The position numbers and the translations under genes were made by a program. The notes under the pieces were generated by a model. That model had not been told where the DNA came from. It saw nothing but the letters and a program-made list of their open reading frames with translations, and ran no database searches. From Pseudomonas pseudonitroreducens (GTDB lineage Bacteria > Pseudomonadota > Gammaproteobacteria > Pseudomonadales > Pseudomonadaceae): 64,000 nucleotides of DNA. Location: assembly GCF_021603645.1 (NCBI RefSeq), contig NZ_BQHJ01000007.1, positions 1 through 64,000 of the forward strand. Reading direction: 5' to 3'. This document shows, one piece after another, positions 57,401 to 63,163 of the stretch (the first letter of the stretch is position 1; each line of letters opens with the position of its first letter).

Positions 57401-60245
57401 TGGTTACGCCCTGGTACAAGGGGTGGGCGCCGGCAACGGCACCCTCACCTTCAACGCCAACGGCAGCTATGTGTTCAACCCGGGCACCGACTTCGATTCG
57501 CTGAATGTCGGCGAATCGCGCCAGGTGGCCTTCACCTACACCGCGAAGGACGCCCAGGGCGCGGTCAGCGCTCCGGCCACTGTGACCATCACCGTGACCG
57601 GCAGCAACGACCTGCCCACCGCCACCGACAGCACCCTGACCCTCAACGAGGACGGCAAGCGCAGCTTCAGCGCCAGCGACTTCGGCTTCAGCGACAAGGA
57701 TGCCGGCGATGCGCTCAAGGCAATCCGCATCGACAACCTGCCCACCGCCGGCAGCCTGACCCTCAACGGCCAGTCGGTGACCGCCGGCCAGGTGATCGCC
57801 GTCAGCCTGCTCGCCAGCCTGGTCTACACCCCGGTGGCCAACGCCGCGGGCAGCGCCTACGCGACCCTGAAGTTCTCGGTACAGGACAGCCACGACGGCT
57901 TCTCCAGCTCGTCCAGCGCCCTGACCTTCAACGTCACCCCGGTGAACGATGCGCCGCTGTCGGCGGACGGTTCCGCCAGCGTCTACGCCGGCAAGACCTA
58001 CACCTTCGCCCTCAAGGACTTCGCCTTCAGCGATACCGCGGATTCCGCCAACGGGCAGAACCACAACCTGCAGAACATCCTCATCAAGGCCCTGCCGACC
58101 ACCGGCAGCCTGCTGCTCAACGGCCAGGCCATCAGCGCCGGCAAGGCAGTCAGCGCCAGTGACATTGCCGCCGGCAAGCTGACCTACGTACCGGACAGCT
58201 CGGGCAGCAACGCGCACTTCGAGTTCGCGGTGCAGGACAGCGGTGGCGTGGCCAACGGTGGCGTCGATACTTCGGGCACCTATGGCTTCGACATCCACGT
58301 CGGCCAGGTGCAGATTCCGAGCACCACGCCCAACGGCGACAACACCCTGACCGGTGGCTCGGGCGACGACGTGATTCTCGGCGACGTCGGCGGCATCAAG
58401 ACGCTCACCCAGGGCGGTACCAACTACAACATCGCCCTGGTGGTCGACACCTCCGGCAGCATGGCCTACAACCTCGCCGGCCAGTCCGGCGCGGCCTACG
58501 CCGACTCGCGGATGAAGCTGGTCAAGGACGCGCTGATCAACCTGGCCAACGAGCTCAAGGGCCACGACGGGGTCATCAACATCTCGCTGATCGGATTCCA
58601 GAGCAGCGCGAGCCTGAAGGTCAGCATCAGCGACCTGTCCGATGCCAACATCAATCAGTTGCTCAACGCCATCGGCCAATCCCAGTCCCAGGGGCTGCAG
58701 GCCACCGGCGGCACCGACTACCAGGAAGCGTTCGGCCAGGCGGTCAGCTGGTTCAATACCCAGAAGAACGGCTACGAGAACGTCACCCTGTTCCTCACCG
58801 ACGGTGACCCGACCGAGTCCAGCGGCAGCGGCACGCTGATGCAGAACACCACGCAGGCCTTCGCCAGCCTCTCGGCGCTCAGCGAAGTCCGCGCCATCGG
58901 CATCGGCACCAATGTCAACGAGAGCACGCTCAAGTACTTCGACAACACCAACGTCACCGGCGTCGGCACGGTGTCCTACACCACCAACTCCACGCTGTTC
59001 ACCTTCGACAACAACAGCGCCCTGCCGGGCTGGACGCTGACCAAGAGCTCCACCGGCTCGGTCGGCATCTCCGGCAACAAGCTGTCCATGACCGACACCA
59101 GTGCCAGCGGCTCCACCACCGCCATCACCTCGGACCTGACCGTCGGCAAGAACAGCACCTCGACCTTCAGCTTCGACTTCAGCGAAAGCATGCGCGGCGG
59201 CGACACCTTCACCTGGACGCTGAAGCAGCTCGTCAACGGCGCCTGGTCGACGGTCGAAACGCACACGCTGACCTCGTCGTCGAGCAACACCACCTACAGC
59301 ACCGACAAGGCGGTCGGCGAAGGCACCTATCGCATCGACTACGTGCTGACCGACAACACCACTGCCGGCACCGCCACCGTCACCCTCGACAACCTCAAGC
59401 AGATCACCACCACCCAGGCCCCCACCGGGCAGGTGGATATCGTCAAGCAGGCCAGCGACCTCAGCGCCGCGCTGCATGGCGGCTCCACCAGCACCGAGCT
59501 GGCGCCGTCAGGCAACGACACCATCCACGGTGGTGCCGGCGACGACATCATCTTCGGGGACACCATCAACACCGACAACCTGCCGTGGGGCGTCAACGGC
59601 AACCCGGCGAAACCGGCCGACATGCCGGCAGGCTCCGGCGTCAGCGCGCTGTCGGCGTTCCTCGAGCTGAAGAACGGCCACGCGGCGACCAGCGACGAGA
59701 TGTACGACTACATCAAGAACAACCACACGCTGTTCAACGTCGATGGCGATACCCGTGGCGGCAGCGACAGCCTCTACGGTGGCGATGGCAACGACATCCT
59801 CTACGGACAGGGCGGCAACGACTTCCTGTTCGGCGAGAATGGCAACGACATCCTCATCGGCGGCACCGGCGACGACCAGCTCACCGGCGGCAAGGGCAAC
59901 GACATCCTCACCGGCGGTGCGGGTGCCGACACCTTCATCTGGCGCGCCGGGGATATCGGCAACGACACCATCACCGACTTCAAGGCCGGTGAAGGCGACC
60001 GTATCGATATCAGCGACCTGCTGCCGGAGACCGCGCACAACGACATCCTCAGCTACCTGAAGGTGGACACCACGACCTCGACCCTGCAGGTGAGCACCAC
60101 CGGGCAGATCAACAACGGCGGGGCCGCGGACGTCACCATCAAGCTGAGCGGGGTCGACCTCTCCGCCTACGGCTCGACCTCCACCGAGATCGTCAACAAG
60201 CTGGTGGCGGGTTCCGATCCGGTGGTCAAGACTGAGCATCACTGA
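45405..60245 (+). CDS. Giant LapA-type RTX adhesin (retention module protein)
   Basis: With the ATG at 45405 (AGGAGA upstream) the protein has about 4,946 residues. Order: residues 1-105, LapA-type retention module (MSSVVAVVKSIIGQVIAVSP, VEGDRIYQGEQLLTGASGAV); TAAG at 108-111, the LapG cleavage motif, plus SAAG at 117-120; Gly-rich linker; about 29 repeats of ~100 residues, most VCBS/cadherin-like and many ending GTNDAPVA or GTNDKPVA (~172-3085); PA14-like domain (~3085-3240); four more cadherin-like repeats; a second PA14 domain (~3700-3873); four repeats; first RTX motif (GGSGDDVILGD, ~4317); vWF type A domain with MIDAS DTSGS (~4341-4522), then a ~155-residue inserted segment; RTX repeats (~4700-4722 and 4784-4848) and the secretion tail (TFIWRAGDIGNDTITDFKAG). 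It should be exported by the divergent T1SS, held in the outer membrane by the retention module and released by LapG. It mediates surface attachment and biofilm by family analogy; specific ligands are unknown. Confidence 0.93.
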   Translation: MSSVVAVVKSIIGQVIAVSPEGVQRVLVEGDRIYQGEQLLTGASGAVTLDVGKGKLVDLGRDSQWSSADLPQTETHHAAVQANNAPSTEDLQKAIAAGLDPTQALAPTAAGPTAAPSAAGGNGGVGGGHSFVVLDATAGHVDPTIGYTTAGLDNGGSAGDERQGDLPPNLAPEFGEGSNGVLNLTTAEDTLLTGTFAARDPNGDTISYSVGQAPANGLLVLNPNGTWQYNPNGDYNGADSFTVIVTDARGASSTLVVNVGITPVNDAPVATGTYTSTVTDTAANDSFADIKGQLTATDVDDTNLTWSGSAKGAYGELTVNADGSYTYVVDANAVNALPLGQNPSESFTVTVTDPSGATDTRVITINVQGANDTPVAQDGQASVTEDSVIGGQLQATDRDTGSTLTFTTNGNPPAGFTLKPDGSWTFDGKDPAYQHLAEGETQVVQVPYTVTDEHGATSSATLTVTLTGTNDAPVALPGAATTEENTVLNGQVPAASDVDGSVSGYQLTTGVGQGNGSLTFNPDGSYSFNPGKDFDSLAQGETRDVTFTYQAKDNNGALSDPQTITITVTGTNDAPVAQPGSATTEENTVLNGQVPAASDVDGSVTGYQLTTGVGQGNGSLTFNPDGSYSFNPGKDFDSLADGETRDVTFTYQAKDNNGALSDPQTITITVTGTNDAAVISGQSSVSADETDAPLTLGGKLDISDVDSPASFQAQSNVAGLHGTFNLGTDGTWTYTANSAYNELNVGDKLTDTFTVKAADGTSSSVTVTINGTNDAPVASATTGAVKEDAQISGQLAATDADNGAKLSYALDKTAPAGFSVDADGKWSFDASVSEYQHLKAGATQTISIPFTVTDEHGASSSSSLTITITGTNDAPVAQAASAAGTEDKLSFGKLVATDVDDGAKLSFSLNDKAPAGFTLFKDGTWAFNGLSPAYQSLAAGETKVLSIDYTVTDEHGATSSNTLTLTVTGTNDTPLALPSLTFVREDAQISGELKAIDVDNGAKLTFSLNQAAPAGLTLGSDGKWSFDASDAAYQHLKAGAVQIINVPYTVTDEHGASTQSFLAITVTGTNDAPRADAATAAAVEDQVSKGQLTATDVDDGAKLSFSVSGNPPAGFTLKTDGSWTFDGKNPAYQSLAEGESKDIVVKYIVTDEHGATDTQTLTLTVTGTNDAPIAYADTATTEENSVLQGQVPAATDVDGTIAGYQLTTDVGTHNGSLTFNPDGSYSFNPGKDFDSLADGESRDVTFTYQAKDNNGALSDPQTITITVTGTNDAPVASATTGAVKEDAQISGQLAATDADNGAKLSYALDKTAPAGFSVDADGKWSFDASVSEYQHLKAGATQTISIPFTVTDEHGASSSSSLTITITGTNDAPVAQAANAAGTEDKLSFGKLVATDVDDGAKLSFSLNDKAPAGFTLFKDGTWAFNGLNPAYQSLAAGETKVLSIDYTVTDEHGATSSNTLTLTVTGTNDTPLALPSLTFVREDAQISGELKAIDVDNGAKLTFSLNQAAPAGLTLGSDGKWSFDASDAAYQHLKAGAVQIINVPYTVTDEHGASTQSFLAITVTGTNDAPRADAATAAAVEDQVSKGQLTATDVDDGAKLSFSVSGNPPAGFVLKTDGSWTFDGKNPAYQSLAEGESKDIVVKYIVTDEHGATDTQTLTITVTGSNDPAVIGGVASVSVNETDAPITTGGQLTVSDVDGLASFQAQSNVAGLHGTFNLGTDGTWSYTANSAYNELGVDDKLTDTFTVKAADGTSSTVTVTINGTNDAPVASADVASTEENTVLNGQVPAATDIDGNVVGYQLATDVAQGKGSLTFNANGSYTFTPGTAFDHLAAGQSEDVTFTYQAKDNNGALSDPQTITITVTGTNDKPVAYADSQTTEENSVLDGQVPVATDVDGTIAGYQLATDVAQGKGTLVFNSDGSYTFTPGTAFDHLAAGQSEDVTFTYQAKDNNGALSDPQTITITITGTNDAAVISGQTSASANETDAPLTLGGKLEVSDVDGPASFQAQSNVAGLHGTFSLGTDGTWSYIANSAYNELNVDDKLTDTFTVKAADGTSSTVTVTINGTNDAPVASADVASTDENTVLNGQVPAATDIDGNVVSYQLATDVAQGKGSLTFNANGSYTFNPGTAFDHLAAGQNEDVTFTYQAKDNNGALSDPQTITITVTGTNDKPVAYADSQTTEENSVLHGQVPIATDVDGTIAGYQLATDVAQGKGTLVFNSDGSYTFTPGTAFDHLAAGQSEDVTFTYQAKDNNGALSDPQTITITVTGTNDAAVISGQTSASVNETDAPLTLGGKLEVSDVDGPASFQAQSNVAGLHGTFSLGTDGTWSYIANSAFNELKVGDQLTDTFTVKAADGTTASVTVTINGTNDKPVAYADTQTTEENTVLHGQVPIATDIDGTIASYQLASGIGQGKGNLVFSSNGSYTFTPGTAFDHLAAGQSENVSFTYQAKDNNGALSDPQTVTITVTGSNDAAIIGGQTSGSANETDAPVTIAGKLEVTDVDGPASFQPQAGTVGSYGTFSLAADGTWSFVANSAFNELKIGDKLTETFTVKAADGTAASVTVTINGTNDKPVAFADTQTTEENTVLHGQVPVATDVDGTIVRYEVVNTIAQGKGSLTFNENGSYTFNPGTAFDHLAAGQSEDVTFTYQAKDNNGAVSGPQTITITVTGSNDPAVIGGMNVVSVSETNTPISTGGKLTVSDVDSPATFQTQSNVAGKYGTFNLGSDGNWTYVASSAYNELKQGQTLTDTFTVKSADGTSATVTVNIIGTNDKPVAFSDTATTDENAVLNGRVPTATDIDGSITGYQLATNVAAGKGTLTFNTNGSYSFNPGSAFDHLAQGQSENVTFTYQAKDNNGALSDPQTITITVTGTNDKPVAYADSQTTEENTVLHGQVPVATDVDGTIAGYQLATDVAQGKGSLTFNANGSYTFTPGTAFDHLAAGQSENVTFTYQAKDNNGALSDPQTITITVTGTNDAPVAVPDTAHTNEDTAIRIDVLGNDTDAEHDALIVTGASAGNGTVVINQDGSLSYTPKENFSGSDTITYSISDGKGGTSSSTVTVTIEAVADKPNLSLDGSSSHPKATGLTVDTWTGLALGSGGNGAAPADLQAKIDAAGTPTTHGSTDTVRNTDVTAGTATKVSGLIFLEAGHTYTFSGVGDDSVRLVIGGSTVAQATWGGTGGTSGQFSGSFTPTESGYYPIALYQHNQSGPGNYSLSISDNGSAAQVLGSGNALVYHNTSELTGSGERLSDLTGDAGQSHYKVFGLNEGNEDTAINLSKIKAALVDTDGSETLSVSIGKIPAGATLSDGKNSFTADATHNSVDLKGWNLDTLTLTPPADFNGTIKLEVSATATESSNGDAATRTADLNVTVYPVNDAPTVSGAQNLSTDEDTPVSGQIHASDVDGDSLTYAVKNGSGPANGTVTFGSDGHYTYTPAANYNGSDSFTVVVSDGHGGSVEQLVTVGIAAVNDAPEAKNDLQSTGENATLSKSVPVASDIDSAINPNGYALVKDVGAGNGTLTFNANGSYVFNPGTDFDSLAPGESRQVSFTYTAKDAEGAVSAPATVTITVNGANDAPEGADKTIVLDEGGSRAFAAGDFGFRDVDHNDALSAVRIDSLPTNGTLKFNGSAVSAGQVINAADLGKLVFTPAANGNGDNYANFTFSVKDSNGAFDTTPNKITFNVTPVNDAPVAVNDNFTVSGLKGSYWGYNEGPDGANLTTLSQVTTFMAGHNPSATFTSTTLNYNLSGGDLGGDGNLQKFLGNDAGSLNTDPANTSDAIIQLTGAISLNAGNYQLRVNADDGFSIKIDGVEVFKYDAIQSPTGRESAVFNIAQSGNHSIEIVYWDQGGQAQLQVEMRPQGGTYTTVGGTALTHAVGELVTNEDTPLTIAPQTLLGNDSDVDGDKLSIISVQGAVNGSVKLEGGNVVFTPAKDFNGAGSFTYTISDGHGAISTATVTVGVNAVNDAPEAKNDLQTTGENNTLNGQVPAATDIDSAINLNGYALVQGVGAGNGTLTFNANGSYVFNPGTDFDSLNVGESRQVAFTYTAKDAQGAVSAPATVTITVTGSNDLPTATDSTLTLNEDGKRSFSASDFGFSDKDAGDALKAIRIDNLPTAGSLTLNGQSVTAGQVIAVSLLASLVYTPVANAAGSAYATLKFSVQDSHDGFSSSSSALTFNVTPVNDAPLSADGSASVYAGKTYTFALKDFAFSDTADSANGQNHNLQNILIKALPTTGSLLLNGQAISAGKAVSASDIAAGKLTYVPDSSGSNAHFEFAVQDSGGVANGGVDTSGTYGFDIHVGQVQIPSTTPNGDNTLTGGSGDDVILGDVGGIKTLTQGGTNYNIALVVDTSGSMAYNLAGQSGAAYADSRMKLVKDALINLANELKGHDGVINISLIGFQSSASLKVSISDLSDANINQLLNAIGQSQSQGLQATGGTDYQEAFGQAVSWFNTQKNGYENVTLFLTDGDPTESSGSGTLMQNTTQAFASLSALSEVRAIGIGTNVNESTLKYFDNTNVTGVGTVSYTTNSTLFTFDNNSALPGWTLTKSSTGSVGISGNKLSMTDTSASGSTTAITSDLTVGKNSTSTFSFDFSESMRGGDTFTWTLKQLVNGAWSTVETHTLTSSSSNTTYSTDKAVGEGTYRIDYVLTDNTTAGTATVTLDNLKQITTTQAPTGQVDIVKQASDLSAALHGGSTSTELAPSGNDTIHGGAGDDIIFGDTINTDNLPWGVNGNPAKPADMPAGSGVSALSAFLELKNGHAATSDEMYDYIKNNHTLFNVDGDTRGGSDSLYGGDGNDILYGQGGNDFLFGENGNDILIGGTGDDQLTGGKGNDILTGGAGADTFIWRAGDIGNDTITDFKAGEGDRIDISDLLPETAHNDILSYLKVDTTTSTLQVSTTGQINNGGAADVTIKLSGVDLSAYGSTSTEIVNKLVAGSDPVVKTEHH
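47713..48895 (+). repeat. Adhesin segmental duplication, copy A
   Basis: This stretch encodes four consecutive ~100-residue repeats (from ASATTGAVKEDAQISGQ to YIVTDEHGAT). It recurs almost base for base at 49207-50389, offset exactly 1,494 bp (498 codons) at both ends. Differences are mostly silent or single residues (for example QAAS versus QAAN). Confidence 0.9.
49207..50389 (+). repeat. Adhesin segmental duplication, copy B
   Basis: Second copy of the four-domain block at 47713-48895. The two copies are separated by one repeat of a different type (YADTATTEENSVLQGQ, about 48900-49206). The high identity points to recent unequal recombination or ongoing gene conversion. Confidence 0.9.
51300..53110 (+). 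repeat. Adhesin 909-bp super-repeat (three domains, 303 codons)
   Basis: Matching stretches recur 909 bp apart: GCTCACTCTC at 51371 and 52280, and AGGGCACCCT at 51142 and 52051. The unit is three ~101-residue domains of types NETDAPLT, ADVASTEEN/TQTTEEN and YADSQTTEEN. Looser copies extend to either side (about 50400-54340). Confidence 0.75.
54655..55100 (+). other. PA14-like domain 1 of the adhesin
   Basis: Residues ~3085-3240 include GLIFLEAGHTYTFSGVGDDS, VRLVIGGSTVAQATWGG and ESGYYPIALYQHNQSGPGNY. The 'GDDSVRLVIGG' element is typical of PA14/GLEYA sugar-binding folds. A calcium-dependent carbohydrate ligand is possible by analogy with other RTX adhesins. Confidence 0.65.
56500..57020 (+). 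other. PA14 domain 2 of the adhesin
   Basis: Residues ~3700-3873 begin GLKGSYWGYNEGPDGANLTT and contain NAGNYQLRVNADDGFSIKIDG and NHSIEIVYWDQGGQAQLQVE, a clear PA14 pattern with the acidic DDG turn that in other proteins binds calcium and sugar. Confidence 0.75.
58425..59440 (+). other. vWF type A domain with inserted segment, adhesin
   Basis: The MIDAS motif DTSGS follows IALVVD at ~4344, with TGGTDYQEAF (Thr) and LFLTDGDPTE (Asp) completing the metal site. After the expected IGIGTNVNESTLKYFDN strand and helix, ~155 residues rich in Ser, Thr and aromatic strands are inserted (about 58970-59440, e.g. SALPGWTLTKSSTGSVGISG) before the usual closing helix VDIVKQASDLSAALHGGS. Confidence 0.7.
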
Positions 60246-60289
60246 CCCGCAGTTGCCGCACGGCAGGCAAACGGTCAGGCTCTGACATG

Positions 60290-60329
60290 GCGAAGGCGGG
60301 GCCATCCTTCGGGATGGCCCCGCCTTCGC
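60290..60329 (+). terminator. Very stable UUCG-tetraloop hairpin after the adhesin gene
   Basis: GCGAAGGCGGGGCCATCC (60290-60307) and GGATGGCCCCGCCTTCGC (60312-60329) form a perfect 18-bp stem closed by a C-TTCG-G tetraloop. Only TCC TTC follows, not a strong T-run, so it may be a partial terminator or a 3'-end-protecting structure for the 15-kb adhesin mRNA, ahead of the small gene at 60359. Confidence 0.75.
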
Positions 60330-60358
60330 TCCTTCACTTCATACATGGGGACGGGTCG

Positions 60359-60688
60359 ATGCTGTACATCCAGCGCAACGCCGAGGGAAAAGTGGCGCGC
60401 GTCGAGGACGCCGAATTCGAAGGCGCCACCGGCACGCTGCCGGCGGACCATCCGGATATCCAGGCCTGGGCGGCCGAGAGCAGCCTGCTGCAGCTCAAGC
60501 AGAGCGACCTGGACATGATCCGGGTACTGGAGGACCTGATCTCGGTGCTGATCACCAAGGGCGTGATCCGCATTACCGACCTGCCGCCGGCGGCGCGCTC
60601 AAAACTGCTCAACCGGACCCAGGCACGGGAAGCCCTCGGCGGGCTGACCCGGCTGATCAACGACGACGAGGAAACGGGGCTGATCTGA
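60359..60688 (+). CDS. Small conserved Lap-locus protein of unknown function
   Basis: The 109-residue protein starts MLYIQRNAEGKVARVEDAEF and is mostly helical in its second half (LEDLISVLITKGVIRITDLP, SKLLNRTQAREALGGLTRLI). In Pseudomonas genomes similar small proteins next to lap-type adhesin genes are often labelled 'tryptophan synthase subunit beta-like', a label the sequence does not support: 109 residues cannot hold that fold and no PLP lysine motif is seen. The ATG at 60359 has GGGGA about eight bases upstream. It has no signal peptide and is expected in the cytoplasm. Confidence 0.75.
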   Translation: MLYIQRNAEGKVARVEDAEFEGATGTLPADHPDIQAWAAESSLLQLKQSDLDMIRVLEDLISVLITKGVIRITDLPPAARSKLLNRTQAREALGGLTRLINDDEETGLI

Positions 60689-60739
60689 GCCCCGTTTTCT
60701 TTTCCGCGACGGCTCCTACAGAAAGCAGCTCCGCATCAG

Positions 60740-61104
60740 CTTTGGCTTTGGCTTTGGCTTTGGCTCTGAAGACTTCCAGAGAAACGCCCGCGCACTCCGG
60801 ACGGCCCCTTTCAGGAGGCCTCGTTGAAGCGGAGTTTCAGGGGTTGAGCGACATGGATGTCGTGAGAGCCACGATGGGCCAGGGATGGCCCGTCGTGGTG
60901 TGCCTCTGAAACTTCGGTTCAACGAGGGTATTTTTCGCCTAAGCGAAAAACCGGATGGAGGGGCAAGCCTTCTTGGTTACTTCTTCGGCGTCTGGAAGAA
61001 GTGACTCGCCCGAGGGGGCGAAACAAGAATCTCGCGCGTACGCCGAAGCGGCGAAGGAACAACGAAGCTCGGGCAACAACATCGCGGACAAAGTCCGCTC
61101 CTAC
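60740..61104. repeat. Structured dispersed repeat, copy 2, with tandem hexamers and a REP arm
   Basis: This gene-free stretch (60689-61129) carries the same modules as 3370-3640 in the same order: the GCCTCGTTGAAGC arm (from 60819), the GCGACAT palindrome, an inner GGGCCA/TGGCCC stem, the TTTTTCGC...GCGAAAAA hairpin, the TTACTTCTTC/GAAGAAGTGA stem and CGCCCGAGGGGGCG. At its left end GGCTTT is repeated about four times (60741-60768). At its right end is one REP arm of the 23647 family (61081-61104). Confidence 0.8.
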
Positions 61105-61129
61105 GAAAAGCGCCCCGCCCCGGCGTCGA

Positions 61130-63073
61130 TCACCAGGGCGCCGGCCCACCAAACAGCTGCCCCTGCACGCCCTGAATCCCCATCTCTTTCAACACCCGGA
61201 ATTCCCCGGCCGTCTCCACGCGCTCGGCGATCAGCGGCAGGTCGATGCTGTGCGCGGCGCGCTGCATGGCCTCGATGAACAGGCGCTTGTCGTTCTCCTG
61301 ATCGATATGGCGGATGTGGCTGCCGTCCACCTTGAGATAAGCCAGGCCCAGACGAGCCAGGTTGCCGATCATGCTGAAGCGCCCGCCGAAGTGCTGCAGG
61401 CTCAGGCGATAGCCCAGCTCGCCAAGGCGACGGGTCAGCGCCTCGAGCACCGGCTGCGCCGGAAGCTGGTCTTCTTCCAGCTCCAGGGTCAGGCGCCCGG
61501 CGAATTGCGGATGCTGCTTCAGCAGGTCGAACACGCGGGTGGTCGCCCACTCGTCACGCAGCAATGCGGCCGACAGGTTCAGCGCCAGCGGACGGTTATG
61601 TTTGGCCATGTCGGCCAGCACGCTTTCGAGCATCAGCAGGTCCAGCCGCGCGGTCCAGCCGAAGCGGTCCAGCCAGGGCAGGAAGCGCCCGGCGGCGATG
61701 CTGCCGCCCTGCCCGTCCGGCAGGCGCGAGAGCACCTTGTAATGCAGCACCACCTGCGGGTCGGCACAGGCCACCACCGCCTGGAAGTGCAACTGGAAGC
61801 GCTTGTGCACCAGCGCCTCGTCCAGCAACTGGTGCCAACTGTGGCGCTCCTCGGCGACCGGCTTGGCGCCGCCCTGGAGGAAGGCCCAGCAACTGTCGTT
61901 CTGCCGTTCGGCCTGCACCAGCGCCTCGTCCGCACGCTGCAACAGTGCCTGCGCCGATTCGCCGGAAACGAAGGGCACCAGCCCCAGGCAGGCAACCGGG
62001 CTCACATCACTGGCGCCGGTGCTGGCCAGCGCACCAAGCATGCCTTCCAGGCGCATCGCCAGGGCCGGCGCGTCCTCGGGCATCAGCCCCGGCGCCAGCA
62101 TGACGAACTCGCCGCCACGGCTGCGTGCCAGGGTCAGGCCCGCGCCCAGCCCTTGTCCGGCCAGGCGCAACTGGTCGGCCACGGCCTTGAGCAACTGGTC
62201 GACACGCTGGCCGCCCAGACGCTGGTTCAATCCGGCGAGGTCGTTGACCCGCAGCACCAGCAGCACACCGCTACTGACCTGGTCCTCGGCGCTCAGCCGG
62301 TTGTTCAGCTGCATGTCGAAGAAGCGCCGGTTGCCCAGCCCGGTCAGGCTGTCCTGATAGGCCTCGTCGCGCAGGCGTTCGCTACGCTGGGCCTGCTCCT
62401 GGAACAGCGCCTTGAGCTTCTCCACCATCTGGTTCATCGCCTGTACCACACGGCGCAGCTCGGGGGTGCGCGGCAGTTCCGGCAGGCTGAGGAACTCGCG
62501 GCGGGCGATGGCGTGGGATTGTTCCACCATGTAGTCCAGCGGCTTGAGCTGGCGGCGCAGCAGGATGGCGCCGAGCACGGCACTGGCGATGCCGCACAGC
62601 AGCAGCCAGAGCAGGCTGCCGAGGGCGCTCTGCCAGAGCTTGGCGATGGCGAACATCGGGTGGCTGAGCACCTCGACCCGTGCGGCCTGGGTCCAGCCGC
62701 GGCTGACGATGGCGTCACCGCCGGCCGAATGCAGGTCGATCAGCGCAATGAACCACTGCGGCACCTTGGCCGCCACCGCGTCGGGTACCCCGGTGCGCTC
62801 CACCATCACCTTGCCGGTGGCCAGGTCGATCACCCGGATGCTCTCGAAGTAGCCGCTGTCGAAGATCGAGCTGACCATCAGCTCGACCATTGCCGGGTCG
62901 TCGATATTCGGTGTCAGCGACAGGCCCAGCGCAGTGGCCGCATCCTGGGCGTGTGAGCGCAGCTGGTTGCCGTACTGCTCGCGCGAGCTTTCCAGGCCAA
63001 CCATGAAGCTACCGCTGAAGGCGACCACCAGGAACAGGCAGATGGCGATCAACAACTGTTTGAACAGGGACAT
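61130..63073 (-). CDS. lapD: c-di-GMP receptor LapD
   Basis: LapD is an inner-membrane receptor that binds c-di-GMP with a degenerate EAL domain and, when bound, sequesters LapG. The 647-residue protein has a first helix (LLIAICLFLVVAFSGSFMV), a periplasmic LapD/MoxY domain with the LapG-contact Trp (SRGW, residue 127), a second helix (LLWLLLCGIASAVLGAIL), a HAMP segment, a GGDEF domain reading RGGEF, and an EAL domain in which the catalytic Glu is replaced (HYKVLSR). Late EAL segments LELEEDQLP and LKVDGSHIRH are present. Loss of both active sites fits a receptor, not an enzyme. It is 90 bases downstream of lapG on the same strand. Confidence 0.94.
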   Translation of the reverse strand: MSLFKQLLIAICLFLVVAFSGSFMVGLESSREQYGNQLRSHAQDAATALGLSLTPNIDDPAMVELMVSSIFDSGYFESIRVIDLATGKVMVERTGVPDAVAAKVPQWFIALIDLHSAGGDAIVSRGWTQAARVEVLSHPMFAIAKLWQSALGSLLWLLLCGIASAVLGAILLRRQLKPLDYMVEQSHAIARREFLSLPELPRTPELRRVVQAMNQMVEKLKALFQEQAQRSERLRDEAYQDSLTGLGNRRFFDMQLNNRLSAEDQVSSGVLLVLRVNDLAGLNQRLGGQRVDQLLKAVADQLRLAGQGLGAGLTLARSRGGEFVMLAPGLMPEDAPALAMRLEGMLGALASTGASDVSPVACLGLVPFVSGESAQALLQRADEALVQAERQNDSCWAFLQGGAKPVAEERHSWHQLLDEALVHKRFQLHFQAVVACADPQVVLHYKVLSRLPDGQGGSIAAGRFLPWLDRFGWTARLDLLMLESVLADMAKHNRPLALNLSAALLRDEWATTRVFDLLKQHPQFAGRLTLELEEDQLPAQPVLEALTRRLGELGYRLSLQHFGGRFSMIGNLARLGLAYLKVDGSHIRHIDQENDKRLFIEAMQRAAHSIDLPLIAERVETAGEFRVLKEMGIQGVQGQLFGGPAPW

Positions 63074-63163
63074 CGTGTCTCCAGGCTCCTCCCGCGGGAG
63101 CTATTCGTGTCGGTGCAGCTAGGCGTTCTATGGTGATTCGTTCAGGGGCGACTCATGCAAAAG

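Noticed and set aside
60359-60688. Tryptophan synthase beta subunit
   Set aside because: The product is only 109 residues and lacks the PLP-lysine and phosphate-binding motifs of the enzyme.
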